Positions 52,241 to 59,197 of a stretch of DNA of 64,000 nt are shown one piece after another (the stretch's first letter is position 1; every line of letters begins with the position of its first letter). Source of the DNA: Algorimicrobium echini. GTDB taxonomy: Bacteria; Bacteroidota; Bacteroidia; Flavobacteriales; Flavobacteriaceae. The position numbers and the translations under genes were made by a program. Below the pieces are notes generated by a model. That model did not search any database and had not been told where the DNA came from. It was given only the letters and a program-made list of their open reading frames with translations. The stretch is from assembly GCF_900115185.1 (NCBI RefSeq), contig NZ_FOVN01000006.1, forward strand, positions 1-64,000, given 5' to 3'.

Positions 52241-52371
52241 GGTTTTGTATATGAAAAGTAGCGGATTTTAAGCACTAACTTTTCGGTTTATAACTGACTT
52301 TAAATTTATAAAATTCACTTAAAATTAAGCACTTAAACCGCTATTTTTTATATACGTTGTTACCTGCTGGC
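52240..52371 (-). repeat. attC-like nested palindrome of cassette 2
   Basis: Arms GTATATGAAAAGTAGCGG (52247-52264) and CCGCTATTTTTTATATAC (52338-52355) are inverted copies with 16 of 18 positions matching. The box GTTACCTGCTGGC (52359-52371) is the inverted partner of the cassette start at 54470-54482. Blocks TTTGTATATGAAAAGT (52244-52259) and ATTTTTTATATAC (52343-52355) are identical to 10-25 and 110-122 in the site of cassette 1. Confidence 0.65.
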
Positions 52372-52373
52372 TT

Positions 52374-53015
52374 TTATTCCGTTTTGTTAATTCCTTTCCA
52401 AACAAACATTGCTACTATTGCTCCTAATGTTGGAGCAGTAATATAAATCCAAAGGGCTGTAAAGTTTCCTGATACAATTGCAGGTGCTAAACTTCTTGCA
52501 GGATTAAATGAGCCACCAGAAATTGGTCCTGCAAAAAGGATAATTCCAGTAACTACTATTCCAATTATAAGTCCTGCTAAATTGGAAAATTCTTTTTTTG
52601 ATGTTACCCCCAAAATTGTAAGCATTAAAAAAAAAGTCAGTACAAATTCTAAAATGAATGATTGCACTAATTCGCCAGAAGGAATTGTAGCACCTAATGT
52701 TAGGTTTTCTGAAAACATAATTTTAAGTAGAACACTTGCCAATATTGCTCCCAAAATTTGTGCGAAAATATAAAATGATGCTTCTTTTAATGTTGTTAAT
52801 TTTCCTATTACTAAAGCTATAGTCACAGAAGGGTTTATATGTGTTCCAGAAATATTACCGAAAACATAAATCATAGCACTAATTATTATTCCGAAAGTTA
52901 AGGCGATTCCTATTAATCCTAAACTTCCATTGGATTGCTCGTTTACAATAATTGCTCCTGTACCACAAAATACTAGAGCAAACGTTCCAATGAATTCAGC
53001 TAAATATTTTTTCAT
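52374..53015 (-). CDS. MIP-family aquaporin or glycerol channel
   Basis: An inner-membrane channel for water or small neutral solutes. The 213 residues have six hydrophobic helices and two pore half-helices. The first pore motif is Asn61-Pro62-Ser63 (THINPSVTIA) instead of the usual NPA, and the second is Asn171-Pro172-Ala173 followed by Arg174 (SFNPARSLAP). The N-terminal start AEFIGTFALVFCGTGAI is typical for aquaporins. It is the last gene of cassette 2 and lies just before its attC-like site. A terminator separates it from the glcG-type gene upstream. Confidence 0.9.
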   Translation of the reverse strand: MKKYLAEFIGTFALVFCGTGAIIVNEQSNGSLGLIGIALTFGIIISAMIYVFGNISGTHINPSVTIALVIGKLTTLKEASFYIFAQILGAILASVLLKIMFSENLTLGATIPSGELVQSFILEFVLTFFLMLTILGVTSKKEFSNLAGLIIGIVVTGIILFAGPISGGSFNPARSLAPAIVSGNFTALWIYITAPTLGAIVAMFVWKGINKTE

Positions 53016-53029
53016 AATTAGTTAATAAA

Positions 53030-53066
53030 AAAAAAGAGGATAATTTGTTTTAATTATCCTCTTTTA
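53030..53066 (-). terminator. Terminator between glcG-type and aquaporin genes
   Basis: AAGAGGATAAT (53034-53044) and ATTATCCTCTT (53053-53063) form a perfect 11-bp stem. A-rich sequence on the left gives the U-tract for minus-strand transcripts. The aquaporin gene would then need its own promoter or read-through. Confidence 0.82.
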
Positions 53067-53083
53067 TATTAATTAAACTGTGA

Positions 53084-53482
53084 TTAAATTGCTGATGCTC
53101 CAGCTTCTGCAACAGTATGGTCGTTCTCAACCGTACTTCCGCTTACTCCAATTGCTCCAATAATTTCGCCATTTGCGTTTTTAATTGGCACACCTCCAGG
53201 GAAAGTAATTAATCCGTTATTTGAATGTTCTATATTATATAGAGAACCTCCTGGTTGAGATAACTCTCCAATACTTCCAGTATTCATATCAAAGTAACGA
53301 GCTGTTTTTGCTTTTTTGATAGATATGTCAAGTGAGCCTAACCAAGCACCATCCATTCTTCCAAATGCTACTAAATTTGCTCCAGCATCTACAACTGCAA
53401 TATTCATTTTTGTGTCAATTGCCGTAGCTTTTTGTTTTGCTGCTACAATTGCTTTTTCTGCTTGTTCTAATGTAATGTTCAT
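53084..53482 (-). CDS. GlcG/HbpS-family haem-binding-like protein
   Basis: The 132 residues form one GlcG/HbpS (formerly DUF336) domain, with [39 protein letters not shown], and DHTVAEAG near the end. Members bind haem or cobalamin, or act in small-molecule degradation operons; the ligand here is unknown. No signal peptide is seen, so it is cytoplasmic. It is the middle gene of cassette 2, following the AraC-type gene after about 130 bases. Confidence 0.88.
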   Translation of the reverse strand: MNITLEQAEKAIVAAKQKATAIDTKMNIAVVDAGANLVAFGRMDGAWLGSLDISIKKAKTARYFDMNTGSIGELSQPGGSLYNIEHSNNGLITFPGGVPIKNANGEIIGAIGVSGSTVENDHTVAEAGASAI

Positions 53483-53614
53483 AATTTTATGTTTTAGTTC
53501 TGTTATTATTTCTGATACAAATCTACAATGAGAGTTGTATTTTTGAATTACTAAAACAGTTCAATAACTTATGAAAAAAGGTCAATTTTGAAAACAAAGT
53601 TGAAAATAAGAAAC

Positions 53615-54454
53615 TTATGAAGTTATTTCACTTGGATTAATTCCGAATTTGTTTTTAAAGGCAATACTAAAGTTTGAAAGATTGTTATAGCCAAAATCCA
53701 AATAGATGTCGGAAGGTTTTAAATTACCTAGCTCTAAAGTTTCTTTTGCTTTTTGAAGTCGTTTGTCCTTAAGCCATTTTCCGGGTGATGTTTTATATTC
53801 TTTAATAAAATGGCGTTTAAAAGTAGATAAACTCATATTACATAAAAAAGCAATTTCTTCTAGTTTTAGATTTGAATGTATTTTGCTTTCTACAATTTTT
53901 TTAAAAGGTGAAGTTTCTTTAATTATTAAAGAATGTAGAAATAGTTCAAATTTTCTCCCATATTTTTGTAAAAGATAAAGCATTAATTCTTCAAATTTGA
54001 CTGAAAGTAAATTATCAGCAAAAACTGTTGGTGCTTCACTAATTGTAGATAATGAATTTAGATATGAACTAATGTATGAGTCATTTCTAATTATGAAATA
54101 AGGTGTTTCTTCTTTTACTATTTTGCTATTTTTTTTGTGCTTTTCTAGAAACTCTTTCAATTTTTTTTCTGAAAAGAAGAAGAGTTTACAATAATAAATA
54201 GTCTCTGTATCTAGTAATTCTGTCCAAAGCCAATTTCCTTTTTTTAATAATAAAGATTGGTCTTTGTTAACTGCAACTGTTGTTCCTGCAAAGTGTACTT
54301 GCTTTTTCCCAACTTGTAAAAAGCTAAACATATTCATTCCTAAATTGACCTTACTTTTAACAACATCATTGGTCATTTTAAAGTCATACACGAACAAGTC
54401 AGATTTTTTTTGATTGTCCTTAATGTATATTTCAGGTATGTTTTCTATTGGCAT
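53615..54454 (-). CDS. AraC-family transcriptional regulator
   Basis: The 279 residues have an N-terminal sensing part (1-~175) of no clear family and a C-terminal AraC DNA-binding domain (~185-279) with two helix-turn-helix units: LKLEEIAFLCNMSLSTFKRH and KPSDIYLDFGYNNLSNFSIA, ending KFGINPSEITS. It is the first gene of cassette 2 and probably regulates the two genes behind it (inference from position). A regulator inside a cassette is unusual. Confidence 0.88.
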   Translation of the reverse strand: MPIENIPEIYIKDNQKKSDLFVYDFKMTNDVVKSKVNLGMNMFSFLQVGKKQVHFAGTTVAVNKDQSLLLKKGNWLWTELLDTETIYYCKLFFFSEKKLKEFLEKHKKNSKIVKEETPYFIIRNDSYISSYLNSLSTISEAPTVFADNLLSVKFEELMLYLLQKYGRKFELFLHSLIIKETSPFKKIVESKIHSNLKLEEIAFLCNMSLSTFKRHFIKEYKTSPGKWLKDKRLQKAKETLELGNLKPSDIYLDFGYNNLSNFSIAFKNKFGINPSEITS

Positions 54455-54469
54455 CGAGATGTTTTTTCA

Positions 54470-54482
54470 GCTTGCAGGTAAC
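54470..54482 (-). repeat. Cassette 2 start box
   Basis: Plus-strand GCTTGCAGGTAAC is the inverted partner of GTTACCTGCTGGC at 52359-52371, sharing GTTACCTGC exactly. The predicted recombination point lies between 54482 and 54481. It is 16 bases before the AraC-type start codon. Confidence 0.55.
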
Positions 54483-54529
54483 GTTATGATATGAAATCGT
54501 TTGAATGTTTTATATCAGTTGTAAACGAA
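54482..54529. repeat. Short attC-like hairpin, target of cassette 2
   Basis: TGATATGAAA (54487-54496) and TTTTATATCA (54508-54517) are inverted arms with one mismatch, followed by GTAAACGAA (54521-54529), whose partner TTCGTTTAC is at 52232-52240. The two halves together make a hairpin site of about 56 bases that was split by cassette 2. Confidence 0.55.
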
Positions 54530-54601
54530 GTTCGTTATTTTTTTTAAGAAAGTCAAGTTTTAACTATTCTGTTAAATGATAGGCTACTACGAAATATTAG
54601 C

Positions 54602-54826
54602 TTACTCAACAATCTCATAATCAATATCCAATTTTCGTAACGCTCGTAAAGCGGAACCCGAGTTTTTATCAGATACGGCAATATCTACAGCATTGCCTTC
54701 TAATAGAATATCGGTGAGTTCATTAGCTAGAGATTCAGATATGTTTTTTGAAATCTCAACCATACATTTGGCTATCGCTCGTCTGTCTGGTCTTTGAGCT
54801 TCACAGGACAATAAGTTTAATTTCAT
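54602..54826 (-). CDS. Small protein of unknown function
   Basis: The 74 residues show no signal peptide or membrane segment and match no family I know. The second half (SESLANELTDILLEGNAVDI onward, ending LRALRKLDIDYEIVE) has the helix-helix-strand rhythm of the L7/L12 C-terminal or ClpS-like fold, which is an inference from pattern only. It lies upstream of the target hairpin of cassette 2 and 66 bases after the O-methyltransferase gene start side, on the same strand. Codon use looks ordinary, so it is probably a real gene. Confidence 0.65.
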   Translation of the reverse strand: MKLNLLSCEAQRPDRRAIAKCMVEISKNISESLANELTDILLEGNAVDIAVSDKNSGSALRALRKLDIDYEIVE

Positions 54827-54892
54827 ATTAAATAATTAAGAGAAACCAAGTTAGGTAAAATTAAATAAAGAGATTGTTGTATTTACAGCAAT

Positions 54893-55537
54893 TTAGCGCT
54901 TCCTACTAATGGTTAACCCATCACGAATGGGTAATAAAACGGTTTCTACACGCGGATCGTCCTTCAAAAGCTTATTGTATGCAATGAGTGCAGGTGTAGC
55001 TGTATCGTCCTTTTTAAAGCTTGTATTCAGTATTTTCCCACTCCAAAGCACATTGTCTGATAAGATAATACCTCCAGGATTTAAACGGTCTATAATTAGT
55101 TTAAAATATGCAGAATAATTTTCCTTATCGGCATCTATAAAAACCAAATCGTAGCTGTTATTGAATTTGGGAATAATATCTAAAGCGTTTCCTAAATGCT
55201 GATGGATTTGGTTACCAAATTCTGATTTATCAAAATACTTGCGTTGAAAATCAACCAATTCCTCATTGCTGTCAATGGTATGTAGTTCGCCTTTTTTTTG
55301 AAGGCCTTCTGCTAAACACAAAGCGGAATATCCTGTATAAGTCCCTATTTCCAAAATATTTTTTGGGTTGACTAATTTAGAAATCATACTCAACACACGA
55401 CCTTGGTAATGCCCACTCAACATACGTGGTTGCAAAATTTTTTGGTAGGTTTCGCGTGTTAGTTGTTGTAATAATTCGGGTTCGTCCTCCGAATGGTTTG
55501 TCACATAGGTATCTAATTCTTCTGAAAGAAATTGCAT
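54893..55537 (-). CDS. O-methyltransferase, catechol/caffeoyl-CoA type
   Basis: The 214 residues belong to the methyltransferase-3 family. SAM motif I is ILEIGTYTGYSALCLAEGL, the metal-binding region is LVFIDADKENYSAYF, and ILSDNVLWSGKI follows. Members use Mg2+ and act on catechols, caffeoyl-CoA or, in some bacteria, tRNA (TrmR). The substrate is not determined. It lies downstream of the kynurenine cluster, separated by a palindromic repeat, and is followed by the 74-residue gene on the same strand. Confidence 0.87.
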   Translation of the reverse strand: MQFLSEELDTYVTNHSEDEPELLQQLTRETYQKILQPRMLSGHYQGRVLSMISKLVNPKNILEIGTYTGYSALCLAEGLQKKGELHTIDSNEELVDFQRKYFDKSEFGNQIHQHLGNALDIIPKFNNSYDLVFIDADKENYSAYFKLIIDRLNPGGIILSDNVLWSGKILNTSFKKDDTATPALIAYNKLLKDDPRVETVLLPIRDGLTISRKR

Positions 55538-55551
55538 AGTTTATCTAATAT

Positions 55552-55622
55552 TGTCATTCAAAGTGAAATGTGGAATCTTATGTTTTATCATGAAGATTCT
55601 TTACATGAGCTCAAAATGATAG
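55552..55622. repeat. Imperfect palindromic repeat element
   Basis: The element runs from TGTCATTCAAAGTGAAATG to CATGAGCTCAAAATGATAG, with the inner pair GAATCTTATG (55573-55582) and CATGAAGATTC (55589-55599) around TTTTAT. The two halves are inverted copies with small gaps. It resembles a family of short palindromes common between flavobacterial genes (recollection). It fills the spacer between the decarboxylase and O-methyltransferase genes. Confidence 0.55.
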
Positions 55623-56708
55623 TTATTGACCTAGAATTCGGTTGACTAATTTTTGTTTGGCTGCTTCATCATCACCACAAAGCCACTGGATAACATTATC
55701 TTCCCAAATAGCATCCCGTTCGGTTTCATTAATAATGTTACGTTCCATTGCTAAATCGAGAATTTTACCTGGATAGGAAGATTGTTTTTCGCTCTCCATT
55801 TCACCTAAAGGATAAGGGTCGTCCAGTCCCATTAATACTTGTTTTGAGCCTTGATTTTTAATTAATAACTGTAGTCCACCTGTATCATGAACCAAGGTAT
55901 CAAAAAAGATATTTTTATGCCCTACGGCTTTTCTTGGATGACTTTTTCCCTCAAATAAATCAGGTCTGCCATCAAAACCTTGAATACGTCTTCCCAGATT
56001 AATTTGCGCCAATTGGCCTCCATGAGCAAAACACGTTCGCATATTTGGGTATTTATCTTGGTAACCGTTAAGAGTTAAAAAGTGGTAAGCATCTGCACAT
56101 TGTGCCAACATCCAAATTAAATGAAAACGCCACGAAGTGTTTTCTAATTTAATGAATTTTTCACCATCATATGGGTGAATTTCTACGGCTAAATTATATT
56201 TATTGGCCAATTCAAAAATAGGCTCATTTTCTTCATCAAAAATACAGCGCCAAGTTCCAATGGTGTCCATATAATGTGTAGGTAAACACAATAACTGCAT
56301 ACCTAATTCATTTACACAGCGTTCAATTTCCCAACAAGCGCCACGAACAAAACCAGGATGTACCACAAATCCGCAGGTAAATTTACTTGGGTTTTCACGC
56401 TGAACTTTAGCGTTAAAATCATTCTGAAAGCGCAAGGCTTGTTTCATTTCCTCTACGCGCAGACCATTTCCATAGAGTTGCGATAAATTTAAAACCACCG
56501 CATGATCTATTTTAAAACGTTCCATCCATGCAAGTTTCTCATCTAAAAAGAAACTAGAATCCGTAATGGGTCTGTTCCAATCTTTTTGAAGCATAAATTT
56601 CCGGTCTTTATCTACCCAGAAAATGCCTTTGTCTTGCATAAACTGCGGAATCTCCTCTGGATAAGGAAGTAGGTGAGAGTGGCCGTTAATTCGAAGTTTT
56701 CGTTTCAT
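55623..56708 (-). CDS. 2-Amino-3-carboxymuconate-6-semialdehyde decarboxylase
   Basis: An amidohydrolase-family decarboxylase that turns ACMS into 2-aminomuconate 6-semialdehyde and so keeps it from closing to quinolinate. The 361 residues have the metal-binding INGHSHLLPYP (His10, His12), AVEIHPYDGEKF, FAHGGQ and LMGLDDPYPLGE with the acidic ligand. It starts three bases after the 3-hydroxyanthranilate dioxygenase gene, which makes its substrate. The assignment rests on family plus context; the length slightly exceeds the typical ~335. Confidence 0.87.
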   Translation of the reverse strand: MKRKLRINGHSHLLPYPEEIPQFMQDKGIFWVDKDRKFMLQKDWNRPITDSSFFLDEKLAWMERFKIDHAVVLNLSQLYGNGLRVEEMKQALRFQNDFNAKVQRENPSKFTCGFVVHPGFVRGACWEIERCVNELGMQLLCLPTHYMDTIGTWRCIFDEENEPIFELANKYNLAVEIHPYDGEKFIKLENTSWRFHLIWMLAQCADAYHFLTLNGYQDKYPNMRTCFAHGGQLAQINLGRRIQGFDGRPDLFEGKSHPRKAVGHKNIFFDTLVHDTGGLQLLIKNQGSKQVLMGLDDPYPLGEMESEKQSSYPGKILDLAMERNIINETERDAIWEDNVIQWLCGDDEAAKQKLVNRILGQ

Positions 56709-56711
56709 ATT

Positions 56712-57248
56712 TTAGTCTTCTATCTGTACTTTTTTGGGTGGCTCCATAGTTTCACCACAGTTTGGGCACGTTCGTTTGTTTTGGTCGCCATAATATTTAT
56801 CAAAAATAACAGGCATATCTGTTTCAATATTTTCAACAGTAAAATCCTCTTCGTATAGTTTGGTAGTACAATTTTCGCAAAACCATAGTAAGGCATCTTT
56901 TACGCCTTTTTCCCGAGGATATTCTATAACTAATCCGACGGTGTTTGCAGCGCGTTGTGGAGAATGTGGTACTTTTGGTGGTAATAAGAAAATGTCACCT
57001 TCGTTGATATGAATATCTTTTGGTTCGCCATTTTCTATAATTTTTAAAACCATATTCCCCTCTATTTGATAAAAGAATTCAGGTGTTTCGTTATAATGGT
57101 AATCCTTTCGGCTATTTGGACCACCTACAACCATTACAATAAAGTCGCCATCTTTCCAAACGACTTTATTGCCAACAGGTGGTTTTAAAAGATGTCTGTT
57201 TTCTTCAATCCAGGCTTTAAAATTAATAGGTGGAAATATGGTGCTCAT
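56712..57248 (-). CDS. 3-Hydroxyanthranilate 3,4-dioxygenase
   Basis: A cupin Fe(II) dioxygenase that opens the ring of 3-hydroxyanthranilate to ACMS. The 178 residues have the iron ligands in SRKDYHYNETPEFFYQIEG and FLLPPKVPHSPQRAANT. The C-terminal rubredoxin-like site with two CxxC pairs (WFCENC and TCPNCGE) is typical for bacterial forms. The gene is followed by the decarboxylase gene after three bases. It belongs to the kynurenine cluster on the minus strand. Confidence 0.94.
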   Translation of the reverse strand: MSTIFPPINFKAWIEENRHLLKPPVGNKVVWKDGDFIVMVVGGPNSRKDYHYNETPEFFYQIEGNMVLKIIENGEPKDIHINEGDIFLLPPKVPHSPQRAANTVGLVIEYPREKGVKDALLWFCENCTTKLYEEDFTVENIETDMPVIFDKYYGDQNKRTCPNCGETMEPPKKVQIED

Positions 57249-57296
57249 TTTGTGTTTTTTTAAGAAATGAATGATATAAAGTTACAAACTTTGGTG

Positions 57297-57749
57297 TCAA
57301 TTTGTATCATACTCACTAGTGTTTATTTTTTTCTTCTTACCAAATTGAAGGTCAATTATTCTATAGGAGTCATTAATAAATTCCACTGTAAAGTAAATTT
57401 GATAGCGTGGTTTTAATGTCGATTTGCTTTTTTTATAAAAGTTACGTTCATACCAAACGATATTTCGATTATCTGCTACCGTTGTATGCGTGTTGGATTC
57501 AACTCTATCTCTAGAGTACTCTAAAGATAAGAAGGTTGATTCTGAATCGAAATAAGTTTGATCTATGATATTTTTATTGGTTAATAATGGGATAACATTA
57601 TCAATTTGATGGTATTGAATCCAATTAGCAATTTGTTGTACTATTGGCAACTCATCAATCTCTGCATTGGAATAATTTTTCAACGCATATTGTGCATGAC
57701 TGATACCTGTAAACAACGTGAATAAAATTGTGATGTAAAAAGCTCTCAT
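57297..57749 (-). CDS. Exported protein of unknown function in the kynurenine cluster
   Basis: The ATG at 57749 gives 150 residues with a signal peptide (MRAFYITILFTLFTGISHAQ); longer in-frame starts overlap the SDR gene and lose the signal. The mature part (~130 residues) is predicted to be mixed alpha/beta with YQIYFTVEFINDSYRIIDL near the end and matches no family I know, though an NTF2-like fold is imaginable. It starts five bases after the SDR stop, so it is co-transcribed with catabolic genes that act in the cytoplasm, which makes an exported partner puzzling. Confidence 0.7.
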   Translation of the reverse strand: MRAFYITILFTLFTGISHAQYALKNYSNAEIDELPIVQQIANWIQYHQIDNVIPLLTNKNIIDQTYFDSESTFLSLEYSRDRVESNTHTTVADNRNIVWYERNFYKKSKSTLKPRYQIYFTVEFINDSYRIIDLQFGKKKKINTSEYDTN

Positions 57750-57753
57750 CGGG

Positions 57754-58536
57754 TTATAGGCTTTTAGTTCTACCACCATCAACAGGGAGGTTAATGCCAT
57801 TAATGTAACTAGCACGCTCACTGGCTAGAAAGGTAATAGCATCAGCTAATTCTTCAGGTTTCGCAAAACGTTTTGCCGGAACAGCTTGTTTCATAGCATG
57901 AGCAGCTTCTTCTTCTGAATTTCCAGATTTAGCCGATTTATTTTTAATAATCTCAGTTAACCTTTCGGTTCCAGTCGCACCTGGAAGCACGTTATTTACG
58001 GTTATTCCAAACTGACCTAGTTCATTAGCAAGCGTTTTGCTCCAATTGGCAACTGCACCACGAATGGTGTTACTGACACCTAAACCATCTAATGGTTGTT
58101 TAACAGATGTAGAAATAACATTTACAATTCTACCGTAACCAGCTTCTTTCATAAATGGAACAACCGTTTGTGCTAGCACATGATTACATTTTAAATGTTG
58201 GGTGAATGCTTTTTGAAATTCATCCAAATCTGCCATAAAAACTGGTCCTCCAGCTGGTCCTCCTGTATTATTTACCAAAATATGAAATCCGTGATTTTTA
58301 GAAATATAATTGGAAACTTTAGACTTCAGTTCGTCTGGATTCGAAAAATCCGCTACTATATAATCGTGCTGTCTTTGCTGTGGTAACTCTGTCAAGGTTG
58401 CTTTTAATTTCTCTTCATTTCTCGCAATTAAGGTTACTTGAACACCTTCATTGGCAAGTGCCATAGCTGTAGCTTTTCCTATTCCTGCTGTGCTTCCGCA
58501 GACTAATGCGTATTTGTTGTTTAGATTTAGATTCAT
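57754..58536 (-). CDS. SDR-family protein without the canonical Tyr/Lys
   Basis: The 260 residues show the SDR fold with the NAD(P) motif GSTAGIGKATAMALA (from residue 14), NNTGGPAGG (near 89) and Ser142 in NVISTS. At the positions of the catalytic Tyr and Lys stand Ser155 and Arg159 (GVSNTIRGAV), while PGATGTERL near 185 is normal. Such atypical SDRs exist as a subgroup; activity and substrate are uncertain. It overlaps the upstream gene by four bases (ATGA). Its place in the cluster suggests handling of a downstream oxo-acid, but this is a guess. Confidence 0.87.
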   Translation of the reverse strand: MNLNLNNKYALVCGSTAGIGKATAMALANEGVQVTLIARNEEKLKATLTELPQQRQHDYIVADFSNPDELKSKVSNYISKNHGFHILVNNTGGPAGGPVFMADLDEFQKAFTQHLKCNHVLAQTVVPFMKEAGYGRIVNVISTSVKQPLDGLGVSNTIRGAVANWSKTLANELGQFGITVNNVLPGATGTERLTEIIKNKSAKSGNSEEEAAHAMKQAVPAKRFAKPEELADAITFLASERASYINGINLPVDGGRTKSL

Positions 58537-59195
58537 ATTAATTTTATACTGTTTTTAAAGGCTTCAAATTCAATATCTGCTTTTTCGTTCATTTCTAAAG
58601 ACTGATGACAACTAAACTCATAATAAAAGTTTTGATGTTCAAATTTAATGCTCTTTTGTTCTACTTTTATTGGTTTTTTGAGTTCTTTATGTTCAAATAA
58701 ATATTCTGAGTCATCTTCAAAAAATTGACAATTATTTAATGTGTAGGGGACATAAATATTAACAATTTTATAATCTTTTAAAACAGAGTTGTCATTTTTT
58801 CTTGACATATGGATTAATTCTTCAAAATTCTTATGGCCATAACTATCAAACTCTGATTTAGGTGTTATTTTAAGTATTATAGAAGGAGAAAACAAGCCAT
58901 CATGTTCGGGAAGGTCTTCGTAATATTTTGTAACAATACAAATAGGACTTCCTAAATCTTCATAAACTTCATTTTTTATCGATTCATAAAAACCATCAAG
59001 AATTTGTTTGTCTTTTATTTTGCCAAAATCTTTAATTTTAACAAAACCCCATGATTTAGGAATGGTAAACATGATTCCTAATTTTTTATTTATATAATAT
59101 TCATTATGAGTCACAACTGCTTGAAGAGGATCGATTATTGTGCCTGTCAGAGCTAAACCAATTAATTTTGTGAATTCTCTTCTGCCAATTCCCAT
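58533..59195 (-). CDS. Possible Tat-exported protein of unknown function
   Basis: The ATG at 59195, two bases after the dehydrogenase stop, gives 220 residues. The N-terminus MGIGRREFTKLIGLALTGTI looks like a twin-arginine signal (Arg-Arg before a hydrophobic run), though the usual S/T before RR is Gly. The mature part includes IMFTIPKSWGFVKI and FYYEFSCHQSLEMNEKADIE, with no known domain. Its stop overlaps the SDR start. tatA is encoded at 51887 in the same window. An unknown exported protein inside a catabolic operon is notable. Confidence 0.7.
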   Translation of the reverse strand: MGIGRREFTKLIGLALTGTIIDPLQAVVTHNEYYINKKLGIMFTIPKSWGFVKIKDFGKIKDKQILDGFYESIKNEVYEDLGSPICIVTKYYEDLPEHDGLFSPSIILKITPKSEFDSYGHKNFEELIHMSRKNDNSVLKDYKIVNIYVPYTLNNCQFFEDDSEYLFEHKELKKPIKVEQKSIKFEHQNFYYEFSCHQSLEMNEKADIEFEAFKNSIKLI

Positions 59196-59197
59196 CT

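Larger units (their letters stand above)
52240..54481 (-). mobile_element. Integron-like gene cassette 2 (araC-type, glcG-type, aquaporin genes)
   Basis: Read on the minus strand, the unit starts at G^TTACCTGCAAGC, carries three genes in the same direction, and ends in an attC-like palindrome whose first box is GCCAGCAGGTAAC. The last box reads CCG^TAAACGAA. Removing 52240-54481 joins TTCGTTTA to CGTTATGATATG and restores a continuous hairpin, so both cut points are supported independently. Length is 2242 bases, long for a cassette. It sits between the convergent genes tatA and the small gene at 54602. Confidence 0.65.

Noticed and set aside
52232-54529. Three-gene block as a transposon or insertion sequence
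   Set aside because: There is no transposase and no direct target duplication; the flanks are inverted halves of a hairpin, which fits site-specific recombination.
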